A stretch of DNA of 64,000 nucleotides from Methylobacterium sp. Leaf104 (GCF_001422885.1 NZ_LMMZ01000001.1:434753-498752), one strand, 5' to 3'. Counted from the stretch's first letter, positions 1-9,429 are shown. Program-made: numbers and translations. The notes: generated by a model not told the origin, from the letters alone.

Positions 1-1
1 C

Positions 2-466
2 GCCACCGGCGTCTCGGCCAAGATGATCCGCTACTACGAGGAGACCGGCCTGCTGGCGCCGGCCGGGCGCACCGCGGGCGGCTATCGCCTCTACACCGCG
101 GCCGACCTGCACGCCCTGCGCTTCGTGCGCCGGGCCCGCGACCTCGGCTTCACCCTGGAGGACATCCGCGCCCTGCTCGCCCTCTGGCACGACCGCGCGC
201 GGGCGAGCGCCCAGGTGCGGCGTCTCGCCCTCGACCACGTGGCGGACCTGCGCCGCCGGATCGACGCGCTGGAGGGCATGGCGCGCATTCTGGAGGATCT
301 CGCCGCCCATTGCGGCGGCGATGCCCGGCCCGACTGCCCGATCCTCGACGATCTCGCCGCCGGTCGACCGGACGCGCCATCCGGTCCCCAGGACGCGTCC
401 GCCGCGACACCGCGGCAGGGGGAGCACGATCCCGAAGCGTCGCCTTCGCCGCGCGGCGAGCGTTGA
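2..466 (+). CDS. cueR: MerR-family Cu(I)-responsive regulator (CueR/HmrR type), 5' end missing
   Basis: The reading frame is already open at base 2 (residues ATGVSAKMIRYYEETGLL), so the start lies outside the window. What remains is the second half of the winged-helix DNA-binding domain, the dimerisation helix and the metal loop. The dimerisation helix carries a Ser (RARASAQVR), as in Cu(I)/Ag(I) sensors where Zn sensors have Cys. The metal loop has the two-cysteine pattern HCGGDARPDCPIL. Proteins of this family sense cytosolic monovalent copper and twist the spacer of promoters for a copper-exporting P-type ATPase or chaperone. The likely target genes are upstream of this window. After the metal loop there is a low-complexity Pro/Ala tail of about 40 residues, longer than in E. 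coli CueR. Family assignment is firm; metal specificity is inferred from the Ser and the two Cys. Confidence 0.88.
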   Translation, partial: ATGVSAKMIRYYEETGLLAPAGRTAGGYRLYTAADLHALRFVRRARDLGFTLEDIRALLALWHDRARASAQVRRLALDHVADLRRRIDALEGMARILEDLAAHCGGDARPDCPILDDLAAGRPDAPSGPQDASAATPRQGEHDPEASPSPRGER

Positions 467-557
467 CCGCGTCCCTGGCCTCTTGTTTGCTGCGCGAGCG
501 GCGTCGCAACCCCGGCGCGTCCCCTTGAGAGCCGTCGCCTCTCGAAAGTCGCTGTCC

Positions 558-1730
558 ATGCCCGTCCTCGACCGGATCGCCGCCTTCGCGGACGAGATCG
601 CCGCCTGGCGCCACGATCTCCACGCGCACCCGGAACTGCAATACGACGTCCACCGCACCGCCGGCTTCGTCGCCGACAAGCTGCGGGCCTTCGGCTGCGA
701 CACGGTCGCCACCGGCATCGGCCGCACCGGCGTCGTCGGCGTGATCCGGGGCTGCGCCCACGGCTCGAACCGGGCCATCGGCCTGCGGGCCGACATGGAC
801 GCCCTGCCGATCCACGAGGCGCGCGACCTGCCCTACCGCTCGACGGTGCCGGGGAAGATGCATGCCTGCGGGCATGACGGGCACACCGCGATGCTGCTGG
901 GGGCCGCGAAGTATCTCGCCGAGACCCGCGACTTCGACGGCACGGCGGTGCTGATCTTCCAGCCGGCCGAGGAGGGCGGCGGCGGCGGCGAGGCCATGGT
1001 CCGGGACGGGCTGATGGAGCGCTTCGGCGTCGAGACCGTCTACGGCATGCACAACATCCCGGGCCAGGCCCTGGGGACCTTCGCCATCCGGCCGGGCCCG
1101 ATCATGGCCTCCACCGACCGCTTCACCATCACCATCGCGGGCCGGGGCGGGCACGCCGCCCAGCCGCACAACGCCGTCGACAGCGTGCTGGTGGCGAGCC
1201 ACGTGATCACGGCGCTGCAATCGGTGGTGTCGCGCGCCGTCGATCCCCTGGAGAGCGCGGTGGTCTCGGTCTGCGCCCTGGAGGCGGGGGAGGCCTTCAA
1301 CGTGCTGCCGCAATGCGTGGTCCTGCGGGGCACCATGCGGGCGCTCTCGAAGCCGATGCGCAGCCTGATCCAGGACCGGATCACCGCGATCGTCACCCAT
1401 GTCCCGCGGGGCTTCGGCGCCGCGGGCACCATCGACTTCAACAGCGGCTACCCCGTCACCGAGAACCATCCGGCGGAGACGGACTTCATCGCCGGCGTGG
1501 CGGCGGAACTCGTCGGCGAGGCCGGCATCGACCGGGCCGTGGCGCCCCTGATGGCGGCCGAGGATTTCTCCTACATGCTCGCCCACCGCCCCGGCGCCTA
1601 CATCTTCCTCGGCAACGGCGACAGCGCCGGCCTGCACCACCCCGACTACGACTTCAACGACGCCGCCGCGCCCTACGGGGCCTCCCTCTGGGCGCGGGTG
1701 ATCGAGACCGGTCTGCCGATCCGCGACTAG
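558..1730 (+). CDS. M20 family amidohydrolase (hippurate hydrolase/IAA-amino acid hydrolase type)
   Basis: This 390-residue protein is a metal-dependent amidohydrolase of the M20/M40 family, which removes N-acyl groups from amino acids or hydrolyses related amides in the cytoplasm. Visible family motifs are ADMDALPIHE (about residue 79), MHACGHDGHT (about 101-110, metal-ligand Cys and His), QPAEEGGGGGEAM (about 137), the dimerisation-domain segment GHAAQPHNAVDSV and the C-terminal MAAEDFSYML with its Glu and His region. The length matches the usual 380-400 residues. The frame stays open upstream into the regulator gene, but the ATG at 558 is the first start that gives a normal N terminus (MPVLDRIAAFADEIAAWRHDLH). 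It lies 91 bases after the regulator on the same strand and could be co-transcribed. The natural substrate cannot be read from sequence. Confidence 0.9.
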   Translation: MPVLDRIAAFADEIAAWRHDLHAHPELQYDVHRTAGFVADKLRAFGCDTVATGIGRTGVVGVIRGCAHGSNRAIGLRADMDALPIHEARDLPYRSTVPGKMHACGHDGHTAMLLGAAKYLAETRDFDGTAVLIFQPAEEGGGGGEAMVRDGLMERFGVETVYGMHNIPGQALGTFAIRPGPIMASTDRFTITIAGRGGHAAQPHNAVDSVLVASHVITALQSVVSRAVDPLESAVVSVCALEAGEAFNVLPQCVVLRGTMRALSKPMRSLIQDRITAIVTHVPRGFGAAGTIDFNSGYPVTENHPAETDFIAGVAAELVGEAGIDRAVAPLMAAEDFSYMLAHRPGAYIFLGNGDSAGLHHPDYDFNDAAAPYGASLWARVIETGLPIRD

Positions 1731-1743
1731 GCCTGCCCGCGGC

Positions 1744-2313
1744 TCACGGGCAGGCCGCGCCGCCGGGCAGGATCACCGCTGCGCCGGTCACCGAGCGGAC
1801 CGGCCAGGTCGTGGTCTGGGACAGGGTCAGGTTGGTCAGGGCCGGGAACAGGTTGAAGACCGGCACGTAGCGCACGGTCATCTCCGCCATCATGTAGCGC
1901 GCGTTGACCGCGGCCTCCGAGGGCGGCGGGTCGCCGAGGATCGAATTGACCGCGCGCCTCGTCGCCTTGTCGGCGGTGCTGGAGCAGACCCGCGCCTGGT
2001 AGGCCTTGTTGGAGAGCTGGTAGACGCCCGCCGCCGTCAGGACGATGCCGGACCCGCTCGCATCCGTCGGGTACATCACCGCCCGGCCCGCCGCGTAGAT
2101 GTCGTCGACGCTGGTCAGGCTGCCCCGCGAGATCAGGTCGGCCATGGCGCGGGTCGCGCGGACGAGGCGCTGCTTCGTCGCGTAGGCGCGCGGCAGCTCG
2201 ATCGTGCCCATGAAGACGACGATCATGATCGGCGCCACGAGCGCGAATTCCACCGCGCTGACGCCGCGGCGGTCCCGCGCGAAGGCGCGCAGGGGGCGGC
2301 GCAGCCTTAGCAT
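1744..2313 (-). CDS. TadE-like pilus assembly protein (second copy)
   Basis: A 189-residue protein whose N terminus has the TadE signature: a short basic stretch, then DRRGVSAVEFALVAPIMIVVFMG with a Glu at the start of a hydrophobic helix. This is the motif that positions TadE/TadF minor pilins in the inner membrane, where a prepilin peptidase processes them. The rest is a periplasmic domain with a Cys pair candidate near the middle and end. It is the last of three minus-strand genes with overlapping ends: its ATG overlaps the stop codon of the TadE gene before it (ATGCTAA). The family belongs to the tight-adherence (Flp) pilus system. No tad motor or secretin genes are in the window, so this set is either an outlier of a tad locus or a separate minor-pilin module. 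Confidence 0.82.
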   Translation of the reverse strand: MLRLRRPLRAFARDRRGVSAVEFALVAPIMIVVFMGTIELPRAYATKQRLVRATRAMADLISRGSLTSVDDIYAAGRAVMYPTDASGSGIVLTAAGVYQLSNKAYQARVCSSTADKATRRAVNSILGDPPPSEAAVNARYMMAEMTVRYVPVFNLFPALTNLTLSQTTTWPVRSVTGAAVILPGGAACP

Positions 2314-2888
2314 GTCCCCGCCGGATAGGGCTCCGCCCGGAACACCGTGGTCGCGGTGATCATCTGCTCGCTCGCCGAGATCGGCGCCGCCGCGAGCCCC
2401 GTGAAGCCGAAGAAGCGGGGGATCACCACCGCGGCGCGGATGGTGACGATGTCGCTGCCCTGCGGGCAGGCGAAGCGCGTGCCGAAGCTCGGCGAGGCCG
2501 CGCCGGTCTTCGGGTCGTAGGGCGCGGCGGCGGAGTTCGCGCTGAAGGTCGCGGCGGTGGTCATCTCGACCTTCAGCTTCGTGCAGTCGAACAGCACCGG
2601 GCCGTTGCACATCTCCGCCACCAGCCGGGCGGCCGGGGGCTTGGTGCCGGCCCCGTCCTGGTACACGCCGGTGAAGACCGCCCGGCCGCCCCGGTCGAGG
2701 GCGTCGTCGAGGAGCTGCTGGGCCAGGATCAGCAGGGCCGCCTCGATGATCGCGCCGAGGAGCAGCATGAAGGGCACCGCCACGAGGCCGAACTCCACCG
2801 CCGCGACCCCGCGCGTGTCCCGCCCGAGCCGGCGCAGCGTCCCGAGCCGGCGCAGCGTCGCGAAGCGATGTTCCGCGCCCGGCCTCAT
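2307..2888 (-). CDS. TadE-like pilus assembly protein (first copy)
   Basis: A 193-residue TadE-family minor pilin. After about 25 basic residues comes DTRGVAAVEFGLVAVPFML, the conserved Glu-containing entry to a single N-terminal membrane helix. The remainder is periplasmic and contains Cys residues (MCNGPVLFDC, FACPQG, final AGTC) that could form disulfides. The start overlaps the TadG-like gene by four bases (ATGA). Just after the start, an exact 18-base tandem duplication repeats the hexapeptide TLRRLG. The frame extends upstream, but that part is a shadow of the TadG-like gene. The pair of TadE-like genes after a TadG-like gene is a common arrangement in Hyphomicrobiales. Confidence 0.83.
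   Translation of the reverse strand: MRPGAEHRFATLRRLGTLRRLGRDTRGVAAVEFGLVAVPFMLLLGAIIEAALLILAQQLLDDALDRGGRAVFTGVYQDGAGTKPPAARLVAEMCNGPVLFDCTKLKVEMTTAATFSANSAAAPYDPKTGAASPSFGTRFACPQGSDIVTIRAAVVIPRFFGFTGLAAAPISASEQMITATTVFRAEPYPAGTC
2823..2858. repeat. Exact 18-bp tandem duplication inside the first TadE gene
   Basis: The 18-base unit cccgagccggcgcagcgt occurs twice back to back (2823-2840 and 2841-2858). Being a multiple of three, it keeps the frame and doubles the peptide TLRRLG in the cytoplasmic N-terminal tail of the TadE-like protein. It looks like a replication-slippage event. Confidence 0.9.
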
Positions 2889-4432
2889 CGCGCGATCCGC
2901 AATTCGCTGATCTGGGCGGCTATGGCCTTGAAGGCGTCCGTCAGGTCGGAGGCGTTCTGGACGTCGTAGAACTTGTCGCTGCCGGAGGCGCAGTTCTTCA
3001 GGATGTCGCTGGTGCCCTCGGAGACCTCGACGCGGACGGTGAAGATCGCGATGCCCGCGCTCTTCATGTTGGTGCAGAGCGTCGCGAGCCGGCCATCGAT
3101 CGCGTTGCGCCGCGCCGTGGAATCGTCCGAGGTCGTGCCGATCCGGTTCTGCCAGATGTAGCCGATGCCCGAGTAATACGAGGCGTTCGAGCTGTAGGAG
3201 CGGGTCGCCGACTGGTTCTGTCCATCGGTCATCAGCACCACGAACTTGCGGGTGGTCCTGTCGGTGTAGGCCGCCCCTTCCGCGAAGGGACCGCTGGGCG
3301 AGAGGACGTGCCAGCCCCAGACCAGCCCGATCGGGATGTTGGTGTCGCCCCGGACCGTCATCGCGTCGACCGCGGCGTTGAGGCCGGACTGGGACGTCGT
3401 CAGGCGGGTGATCGGCTGCAGCTCGCACCCCGAATTCGGACCGTAGAGATAGTTGTCGCTGTCCTTGTCGATCCGGCCCGTCCGCTGGATCCCGCCGGTC
3501 CGGTACTTGGACACCTGACCCTGACGGTTGCGCAGGGTGCCCGAACTCACGCCGTCCGCCATGTAGCTGTTCCACATCGGCGTCCGGGACGATTCCGTGT
3601 CGGCCTCGTCCGGGGCGAAGTAGGGCACGAACAGCGTGTCGGGCGAACTCGCGCTCGGCGGCGTCTCCTGCACGTCGTAGGGCATCGGCCGGCCCTCGAC
3701 GCAGCCGCCCCAGGCGACGCCCATCTGCTGGAACAGGGTCAGCCGGTTCGCCGCCGAGACGAAGATCTGCGAATGGACCGAGGACCGGGCGTCCTTGTCG
3801 ATCCAGGCCGCGCCCGCGTTGCCCGGGCCGACATTCACCGTCATCGAGAACGGGACGATGCCGATCCGCAGGGCGTTCGGCTTCGCCGGATCGACCTCCT
3901 TGAACAGGGTCGAGACGAGGTCCTTGGCCGCGGCCTTGAGGTTCGTGAGCTTCGCGCCTTCCATCGAGCCCGTGTTGTCGAGGACGAGGGCGATCTCCAG
4001 ATTGCCCGAGGCGCGGCGCCCGGTGCTGCTCACCGAGATTGGCATGCCGGTGAGCCCGACCAGCCGGGTCAGGCTCGTCGGCGAGGTGCCGGTGGCCGTG
4101 ACGGTGATGTCGTCCCCGTTGCGCCTCGCCCGGACCAGGAGGTCGTCGATGGGGGTCTTCTTCAGGGCGGCCCGCACCTGCGCATCGGCCTTGCTCGCCA
4201 GCTCCGCGTCGGTCGATGTCGTCGGCAGCTTGGCAAGCGAGAGAACCGTCGCGTCGGTGACGTCCTGCGCCGCCTGACGGTTCATCGACTTCACGCCGAA
4301 GTCGATCACGGTGCCGGCGAACATCAGGAGCGGGATCGCGGCGAGAGCGAAGATCAGCGCGATGGCACCGTTTCGGTCATCGCGGAAGCGTCGGAAGATG
4401 TTGCAGCGCGAACGAGTCGTGGGCTGAAGCAT
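2885..4432 (-). CDS. TadG-like protein with N-terminal membrane helix and von Willebrand A domain
   Basis: A 515-residue protein. Residues 1-45 hold a basic stretch and the TadG-type hydrophobic helix (FRDDRNGAIALIFALAAIPL). After about 100 residues comes a von Willebrand factor A domain with a metal-ion-dependent adhesion site, DNTGSM at about residue 150, and the later VVLMTDG strand. The C terminus (CASGSDKFYDVQNASDL) matches the usual end of this family. TadG proteins are inner-membrane/periplasmic components of tight-adherence pilus loci; the vWA domain probably mediates protein contacts. It is the first gene of the TadG-TadE-TadE cluster and has no companion motor genes here. A CtrA-like box lies 25-39 bases before the start. 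Confidence 0.87.
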   Translation of the reverse strand: MLQPTTRSRCNIFRRFRDDRNGAIALIFALAAIPLLMFAGTVIDFGVKSMNRQAAQDVTDATVLSLAKLPTTSTDAELASKADAQVRAALKKTPIDDLLVRARRNGDDITVTATGTSPTSLTRLVGLTGMPISVSSTGRRASGNLEIALVLDNTGSMEGAKLTNLKAAAKDLVSTLFKEVDPAKPNALRIGIVPFSMTVNVGPGNAGAAWIDKDARSSVHSQIFVSAANRLTLFQQMGVAWGGCVEGRPMPYDVQETPPSASSPDTLFVPYFAPDEADTESSRTPMWNSYMADGVSSGTLRNRQGQVSKYRTGGIQRTGRIDKDSDNYLYGPNSGCELQPITRLTTSQSGLNAAVDAMTVRGDTNIPIGLVWGWHVLSPSGPFAEGAAYTDRTTRKFVVLMTDGQNQSATRSYSSNASYYSGIGYIWQNRIGTTSDDSTARRNAIDGRLATLCTNMKSAGIAIFTVRVEVSEGTSDILKNCASGSDKFYDVQNASDLTDAFKAIAAQISELRIAR

Positions 4433-4456
4433 GCCACGACCTGTGGCGTCGAAAAT

Positions 4457-4471
4457 TTACAAAACGCTTAA
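4457..4471. promoter_or_regulatory. CtrA-like box upstream of the TadG-like gene
   Basis: TTAC-N7-TTAA (4457-4471) differs by one base from the alphaproteobacterial CtrA consensus TTAA-N7-TTAA. It ends 25 bases before the ATG of the TadG-like gene. In Caulobacter CtrA controls pilus genes, so the position makes sense, but the site is short and could be chance in this locally A/T-rich patch. Confidence 0.35.
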
Positions 4472-4510
4472 GATGAGCTCTCAGAAGATGCCGGATTCAG
4501 CGTGAGTAAC

Positions 4511-4544
4511 AACCGAAGCGGATCCGAGATCTTCCGCTTCGGTT
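4511..4544 (-). terminator. Strong hairpin downstream of truB (distal)
   Basis: A perfect 12-bp stem (aaccgaagcgga / tccgcttcggtt) with a 10-base loop, about 75 bases beyond the truB stop codon on the minus strand. There is no long U-run after it, so it may be a terminator aided by other factors, or a 3'-end stabiliser for the rimP-truB transcript. Confidence 0.45.
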
Positions 4545-4559
4545 GCTTGGCCGTATCGA

Positions 4560-4586
4560 GGCTCTTGGACTCCAAATCCAAGAGCC
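4560..4586 (-). terminator. Strong hairpin downstream of truB (proximal)
   Basis: A perfect 10-bp stem (ggctcttgga / tccaagagcc) with a 7-base loop, 32 bases past the truB stop. Together with the next hairpin it forms a double stem at the end of the long minus-strand operon. No U-run follows it. Confidence 0.42.
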
Positions 4587-4617
4587 GGAGATTCATGACC
4601 TCAGACACAGGGGGAAA

Positions 4618-5646
4618 TCAGGCCGGGCGGTTGGCCGTTCCGCCGAGATGGAACACCCGGTGCGGCACCAGTTCGCCGCGCTCGACGTCGCCCACCGCCA
4701 CCAGGATGCCGCCGCAGGTGGCGAAGGCCTTGCCCTCCACCGGGGCGTCCCGTCCGCGCAGGATCACCGGCTGGCCGCGCATCAGGCGCAGGGCCATGTC
4801 GCGGGAGACCGGCACCGACGGCACCGCGTCGAGGGCGGTCTCGACCGGATGGAGATGGCCGGCATTGCCGTCCGGCCCGGCTTCCTCGAGGGCGGCGACC
4901 TGGCAGGAATCGGCCTCCGTGAAGGGGCCGACGCGGGTGCGGCGCAGGGCCGAGACGTGGCCGTAGCAGCCGAGCAGGCGGCCGAGGTCGCGGGCGATGG
5001 CGCGGACATAGGTGCCCTTGCCGCAGGCGGCCTCGATCACGGTGCGCTCGGGACTGTGCTCGACCACCGCGAGATGGTCGATCTGCACCGGGCGGGCCAC
5101 CAACACCACCTCCTCGCCGTCGCGGGCGAGGTCGTAGGCGCGCTCGCCCGCGATCTTGATCGCCGAGTAGCGCGGCGGCACCTGCTCGATGGCACCGATG
5201 AAGGTCGGCAGCGCCGCCTCCACGGCCTCCCGGGTCGGGCGCGCCTCGCTGGTGGCCACCGGCCGGCCCTCGGCGTCGTCGGTGTCGGTCTCGATGCCCC
5301 AGGTCACCGTGAAGACGTAGGCCTTGCGCCCGTCCATCACGAAGGGGACCGTCTTGGTCGCCTCGCCGAGGGCGATCGGCAGGATGCCGGAGGCCAGCGG
5401 GTCGAGGGTGCCGGCATGGCCCGCCTTCTTGGCGTTGAAGGCGCGCTTCACCACCGCGACCGCGTGGGTCGAGGTCATGCCGACGCCCTTGTCGAGGATC
5501 ACCCAGCCGTTGACGTCGCGGCGCTTCGGCCGGTCCGGGCGCGGCGCGCCCCGCGGCGGACGACGGCCCTCGGCGGCCACGGGTCGGTCCGCCGGGTTCG
5601 GCGGCGCTGAGCCCTCGGTGCGCTCGACGGTCGGTTCGTTGATCAT
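4618..5646 (-). CDS. truB: tRNA pseudouridine(55) synthase TruB
   Basis: TruB converts U55 of tRNA (the T-loop) to pseudouridine in the cytoplasm. The protein is 342 residues. After a basic, Pro/Arg-rich extension of about 45 residues comes [20 protein letters not shown], then [12 protein letters not shown], whose Asp (about D82) is the catalytic nucleophile. The [19 protein letters not shown] motif and [14 protein letters not shown] follow, and the C-terminal PUA-like part ends the protein. The ATG at 5646 is preceded by GAGGA eight bases upstream; a longer in-frame start at 5685 is less likely. It is the last gene of the rimP-nusA-ylxR-infB-rbfA-truB block. Confidence 0.95.
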   Translation of the reverse strand: MINEPTVERTEGSAPPNPADRPVAAEGRRPPRGAPRPDRPKRRDVNGWVILDKGVGMTSTHAVAVVKRAFNAKKAGHAGTLDPLASGILPIALGEATKTVPFVMDGRKAYVFTVTWGIETDTDDAEGRPVATSEARPTREAVEAALPTFIGAIEQVPPRYSAIKIAGERAYDLARDGEEVVLVARPVQIDHLAVVEHSPERTVIEAACGKGTYVRAIARDLGRLLGCYGHVSALRRTRVGPFTEADSCQVAALEEAGPDGNAGHLHPVETALDAVPSVPVSRDMALRLMRGQPVILRGRDAPVEGKAFATCGGILVAVGDVERGELVPHRVFHLGGTANRPA

Positions 5647-5778
5647 GGGGGTCCTCGGTCGATGATCATAGGGGCCGGGCGGCACGCCTGCGCCGTCCTC
5701 CGTCCCGTTCGGGGTACGCTGTTCGATGTCTCCGCCGCCTCGGGCCGGAGAGTCTGCACCGCTTCCGCGCGGTGGGCG

Positions 5779-6213
5779 TCAGGCCGCGTCGGGGTCCGAC
5801 GCGCCGTCCTCTGTCTCCACGGCCGGTGATTCGAGATCACGGCGCACCTTATCAGTCCGCAGCAGGGCGTCGATCCGGTCGGCCTCGTCGAAGGTCTCGT
5901 CGCGCAGGAAGCGCAGGTCGGGCGCGTATTTCAGGTTCACCCGGCGGGCGACCTCCTGGCGCAGCGCCTTCTTGTTGCGCGCCAAGGCCGCGAGGACCGG
6001 CGCCTCGTCGAGGCCGCCGAGCGGCATGATGTAGGCGGTGGCGAGCTTCAGGTCCGGCGACATCCGCACCTCCGGCACCGTGATGACGTGCGCGCTCAGC
6101 ACCGCGTCCTGGATGTCTCCGCGCTGGAGAACCTCGGCGATGGCGTGGCGGATCAGCTCGGCGACGCGCTGCTGGCGCTGCGAGGGTCCGGTGGAGGTCT
6201 GTTTCTGGGCCAT
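5779..6213 (-). CDS. rbfA: 30S ribosome-binding factor RbfA
   Basis: RbfA binds the immature 30S subunit and helps processing of the 16S rRNA 5' end. This 144-residue protein begins [20 protein letters not shown] and shows the KH-type fold sequence: ISVDDV-like strand [20 protein letters not shown], then [25 protein letters not shown]. The acidic C-terminal tail is typical of alphaproteobacteria. The open frame continues upstream to 6444, but those residues are unlike the family, so 6213 is taken as the start. It sits between infB and truB. Confidence 0.94.
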   Translation of the reverse strand: MAQKQTSTGPSQRQQRVAELIRHAIAEVLQRGDIQDAVLSAHVITVPEVRMSPDLKLATAYIMPLGGLDEAPVLAALARNKKALRQEVARRVNLKYAPDLRFLRDETFDEADRIDALLRTDKVRRDLESPAVETEDGASDPDAA

Positions 6214-6456
6214 GAAGAATTCTGATCGTCTTGTCGGCGAAGCGGTTCGGCACCCGCGCGCCGGAGCCGCGGACGAGACGTCGCTGAGTTGGAACATCGA
6301 GGGTCCGCCGCACGCGAGACGCCGGGCCGGCGGGAACGAAGCGGACGTCGAAGGCGACCCTCTTAGCGCAGATCGTCCGCCGGGACATAGGCCTGTCGTG
6401 CGGGTTTTACCCCGATCGGTGTCCGTCCGCAGGCGCACCACCACGCCGAAACGGGA

Positions 6457-6485
6457 GCGGGGCCGCGACCTCGTCGCGACCCCGC
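6457..6485 (-). terminator. GC-rich hairpin in the infB-rbfA spacer
   Basis: A 13-base stem with one mismatch (gcggggccgcgac / gtcgcgaccccgc, 3-base loop) begins about 25 bases after the infB stop codon in an unusually long 297-base gap before rbfA. It is followed on the minus strand by CCCGTTTCGG, so the U-run is weak. It may reduce read-through from infB into rbfA-truB or mark an RNA-processing point. Nothing else is recognised in the gap. Confidence 0.4.
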
Positions 6486-6510
6486 TGGTATTCCGAACCG
6501 AATCATCCGC

Positions 6511-9429
6511 TCAGAGCGTCCGGCGGATCTCCTCGACCCGGTAGCACTCGATGGTGTCGCCGGCCCGCATGTCCTGGAAGTTCTCGAAGGACATGCCGCA
6601 CTCGTAGCCGGCGGTGACTTCCTTCGCATCGTCCTTCAGGCGCTTCAGCTGGGCGAGCTTGCCCTCGTGGATGACCACGCTGTCGCGAATCAGGCGGACA
6701 TGGGCACCGCGCTGGACCACACCGTCGGTGATGCGGCAGCCGGCGATCTTGCCGACCTTCGACACGTCGAAGATCTGCAGGATCTGGGCTTCGCCGAGAC
6801 GCTCCTCGCGCAGCGTCGGCGGAAGCATGCCCGACAGGGTCGACTTAATGTCATCCACGAGGTCGTAGATGATGTTGTAGTAGCGGATCTCGACACCGTT
6901 CCGCTCGGCCGACTCGCGCGCTTCCTTGTGGGCCCGCACGTTGAAGCCGATGACGACGGCCTTCGATGCCTCCGCCAGGGTGATGTCGGACTCGGTGATG
7001 CCGCCGACGCCCGCGAGCAGGATGCGCGCCGACACCTCGTCGTTGCCGAGCTTCTCCAGCGCGCCGTTGATGGCCTCGACCGAGCCCTGCACGTCGCCCT
7101 TGACGACGAGAGCCAGTTCCTTGCGGCCGGCGCCCTCCTTGAGGTCGCGCATCATGTCCACGAGCGAGCGGTTCGCGCCGCCGGTGCGGGCGGCGATGCG
7201 CTCGCGCTTCTGGCGGGCACGATACTCCGTGACCTCGCGGGCTCGGGCCTCGTTCGGAACGACCACGACGCGGTCGCCCGCATCCGGGGTGCCGTTGAAG
7301 CCGAGCACCTCGACCGGGACCGACGGCCCGGCGTAGGGCACGTTCTCGCCCTTGTCGTCGATGAGGGCGCGCACGCGGCCCCACTCGGCGCCGGCGACCA
7401 CGATGTCGCCGGTGAACAGGGTGCCGCGCTGGACCAGGACCGTGGCCACCGGGCCGCGACCGCGATCGAGCTTGGCCTCGATGACCGTGCCCTCGCCGTC
7501 GCGCGTCTCGTTGGCGCGCAGGTTCATGATCTCTGCCTGGAGCTGCAAGCCGTCGAGCAGTTCCTCGAGACCGTCACCCGTCTTGGCCGAAACCTCGAAC
7601 TCGAGGGTCTCGCCGCCCATGGACTCGACCTGGATATCGTGCTGCAGAAGCTCGGTGCGGACCCGCTGGGGGTTCGCCTCGGGCTTGTCGATCTTGTTGA
7701 TCGCCAGGATCAGCGGCACACCGGCGGCCTTGGCGTGGGAAATCGCCTCGACCGTCTGGGGCATGACGCCGTCATCGGCCGCCACCACGAGCACGACGAT
7801 ATCCGTCACCTTGGCGCCGCGGGCGCGCATGGAGGTGAAGGCGGCGTGGCCTGGGGTGTCGATGAAGGTGACCATGTCGCCGCTGGGCGCCGCGACCTGG
7901 TAGGCGCCGATGTGCTGCGTGATGCCGCCGGCCTCGCCGGAGACCACGGTGGTCTTGCGGATCGCGTCGAGGAGCGAGGTCTTGCCGTGGTCGACGTGGC
8001 CCATGATCGTGACGACCGGGGGACGCGGATCGAGATCCTCCTCCAGCTCCGGCTCGTCGCTGAACAGGCCTTCCTCGACGTCCGACTCCGCGACGCGGCG
8101 CACGGTATGGCCGAGTTCCTCGGCGATGAGCTGCGCCGAATCCGAATCGATCACGTCGGTGATCTTGTGGATCTGGCCCTGCTTCATCAGCAGACGGATG
8201 ACGTCCACCGCCCGCTCCGACATGCGGTTGGCGAGCTCCTGGATCGTGATCGTCTCCGGGATCGTGACCTCGCGGGAGAGCTTCTCCTTCTGCTCCACCT
8301 GTCGGTTGCCGCTCATGCGCTGCTGGCGGCGGCGGAACGAGGCGACGGAGCGCGTGCGCTCGTCCTCGCCCGAGGTGGCGGTAGCGATCGTGAGACGGCC
8401 GCGGTTGCGGTCGCCGCCCGGCTGCTTCGGGGTCTTGGGCGGCGTGATGATCTTGAGCGGCATGCCGGGACGGCGGATGACGCGCTTCTGCTCGCTCTCC
8501 TCCTCGGCAGCCTGCGGCCGGCCGGCGGTGCGGGCCGGCGCGGCGCCGCCGGCCGGACGCGCGGCGGTGGCCGCGGTCGGTGCGGTGGGCTCCGGCTCTG
8601 GCGCCGGAGCAGGACGAGCCATGAAGTTCAGGTCGCGCGGCTTGCGCACGTCGGCCGTGATGGTCTTGCGCGGCTCAGCCGTGGCGGGCCGTGCCGTCAG
8701 CGGCGGACGCGCAGCCGGACGGGCCGGCGCCGCGGGAGCGGCAGGCCGGGCCGGTGCGGCGGCCGGAGCGGGGCGCTCCGCGGCGGGCTCGGCGGCGACG
8801 GGGGGCGCCGAGCGGACGATGGTCGGGGCCGCCGGCATCGGGGCAGTCTTCGACACGGTCGGAGCGGCAGCCGGTGCAGCCTCGGCCTTCGCCGCATCCT
8901 GCGCGGCGGCCTCGGCTGCGCGGCGCGCCTCCTCGGCGGTGCGGCGCTCCTCTTCCTCCTTGCGGCGGCGGGCGTCTTCCTCGCGCTTCTTCGCCTCGGC
9001 GGCTTCGCGCTCGCGCTGCTCGGCGGCCAGGCGCTCGCGCTCGGCGGCGGCTTCCGCCTCGGCACGCTTCTGCGCCTCGGCCTCACGGCGCTTGGCGTCG
9101 GCGAGGGCGGCCGCGCGGGCGTTGCTCTCCTGCTCGCTCAAGGTGCGCAGCACGACGCCGCTGGCGGACCGCTGAGCCTGCCGCGGCGCGGCCGGCGGCG
9201 GGGGCGGAGCCACCCGCGTCGCAGGGGCAACCGGCGTCGTCTCCCGCGCGGGGGTGGCCGGAGCCGCGCCGATGACACGGCGCTTCACCGTCTCGACCAC
9301 GACCTGCTTGGAGCGGCCATGGGAGAAGCTCTGACGCACCGTTCCCTGCTCGATCGGACGCTTCAAGGACAGCGGCTTCGAAGGGGGTCTCGCCTGCGTC
9401 TTGTCGCCCGGATTGTTCGTATCGCTCAT
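6511..9429 (-). CDS. infB: Translation initiation factor IF-2
   Basis: IF-2 is the GTPase that brings initiator tRNA to the 30S subunit and joins the subunits. The 972-residue protein begins with the alphaproteobacterial KKPLSLKR-like motif ([20 protein letters not shown]), followed by a long Ala/Glu/Arg coiled-coil segment (about residues 95-165) and a Pro/Ala-rich linker to about 330. The IF2-N helical domain ([20 protein letters not shown]) precedes the G domain: GHVDHGKTS at about 475, DTPGHAAF, and NKID. Domains II-IV follow, ending [20 protein letters not shown]. Length is normal for the order. It is preceded by ylxR with a 73-base gap. Confidence 0.97.
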   Translation of the reverse strand: MSDTNNPGDKTQARPPSKPLSLKRPIEQGTVRQSFSHGRSKQVVVETVKRRVIGAAPATPARETTPVAPATRVAPPPPPAAPRQAQRSASGVVLRTLSEQESNARAAALADAKRREAEAQKRAEAEAAAERERLAAEQREREAAEAKKREEDARRRKEEEERRTAEEARRAAEAAAQDAAKAEAAPAAAPTVSKTAPMPAAPTIVRSAPPVAAEPAAERPAPAAAPARPAAPAAPARPAARPPLTARPATAEPRKTITADVRKPRDLNFMARPAPAPEPEPTAPTAATAARPAGGAAPARTAGRPQAAEEESEQKRVIRRPGMPLKIITPPKTPKQPGGDRNRGRLTIATATSGEDERTRSVASFRRRQQRMSGNRQVEQKEKLSREVTIPETITIQELANRMSERAVDVIRLLMKQGQIHKITDVIDSDSAQLIAEELGHTVRRVAESDVEEGLFSDEPELEEDLDPRPPVVTIMGHVDHGKTSLLDAIRKTTVVSGEAGGITQHIGAYQVAAPSGDMVTFIDTPGHAAFTSMRARGAKVTDIVVLVVAADDGVMPQTVEAISHAKAAGVPLILAINKIDKPEANPQRVRTELLQHDIQVESMGGETLEFEVSAKTGDGLEELLDGLQLQAEIMNLRANETRDGEGTVIEAKLDRGRGPVATVLVQRGTLFTGDIVVAGAEWGRVRALIDDKGENVPYAGPSVPVEVLGFNGTPDAGDRVVVVPNEARAREVTEYRARQKRERIAARTGGANRSLVDMMRDLKEGAGRKELALVVKGDVQGSVEAINGALEKLGNDEVSARILLAGVGGITESDITLAEASKAVVIGFNVRAHKEARESAERNGVEIRYYNIIYDLVDDIKSTLSGMLPPTLREERLGEAQILQIFDVSKVGKIAGCRITDGVVQRGAHVRLIRDSVVIHEGKLAQLKRLKDDAKEVTAGYECGMSFENFQDMRAGDTIECYRVEEIRRTL

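Noticed and set aside
150..1640. Long minus-strand ORF opposite the regulator and amidohydrolase
   Set aside because: Shadow of GC-rich plus-strand coding DNA; Arg/Gly/Asp-rich with no family motif.
4560..4586. Resemblance to a tRNA anticodon arm (loop ctccaaa)
   Set aside because: No acceptor, D or T arm around it; it is only a hairpin.
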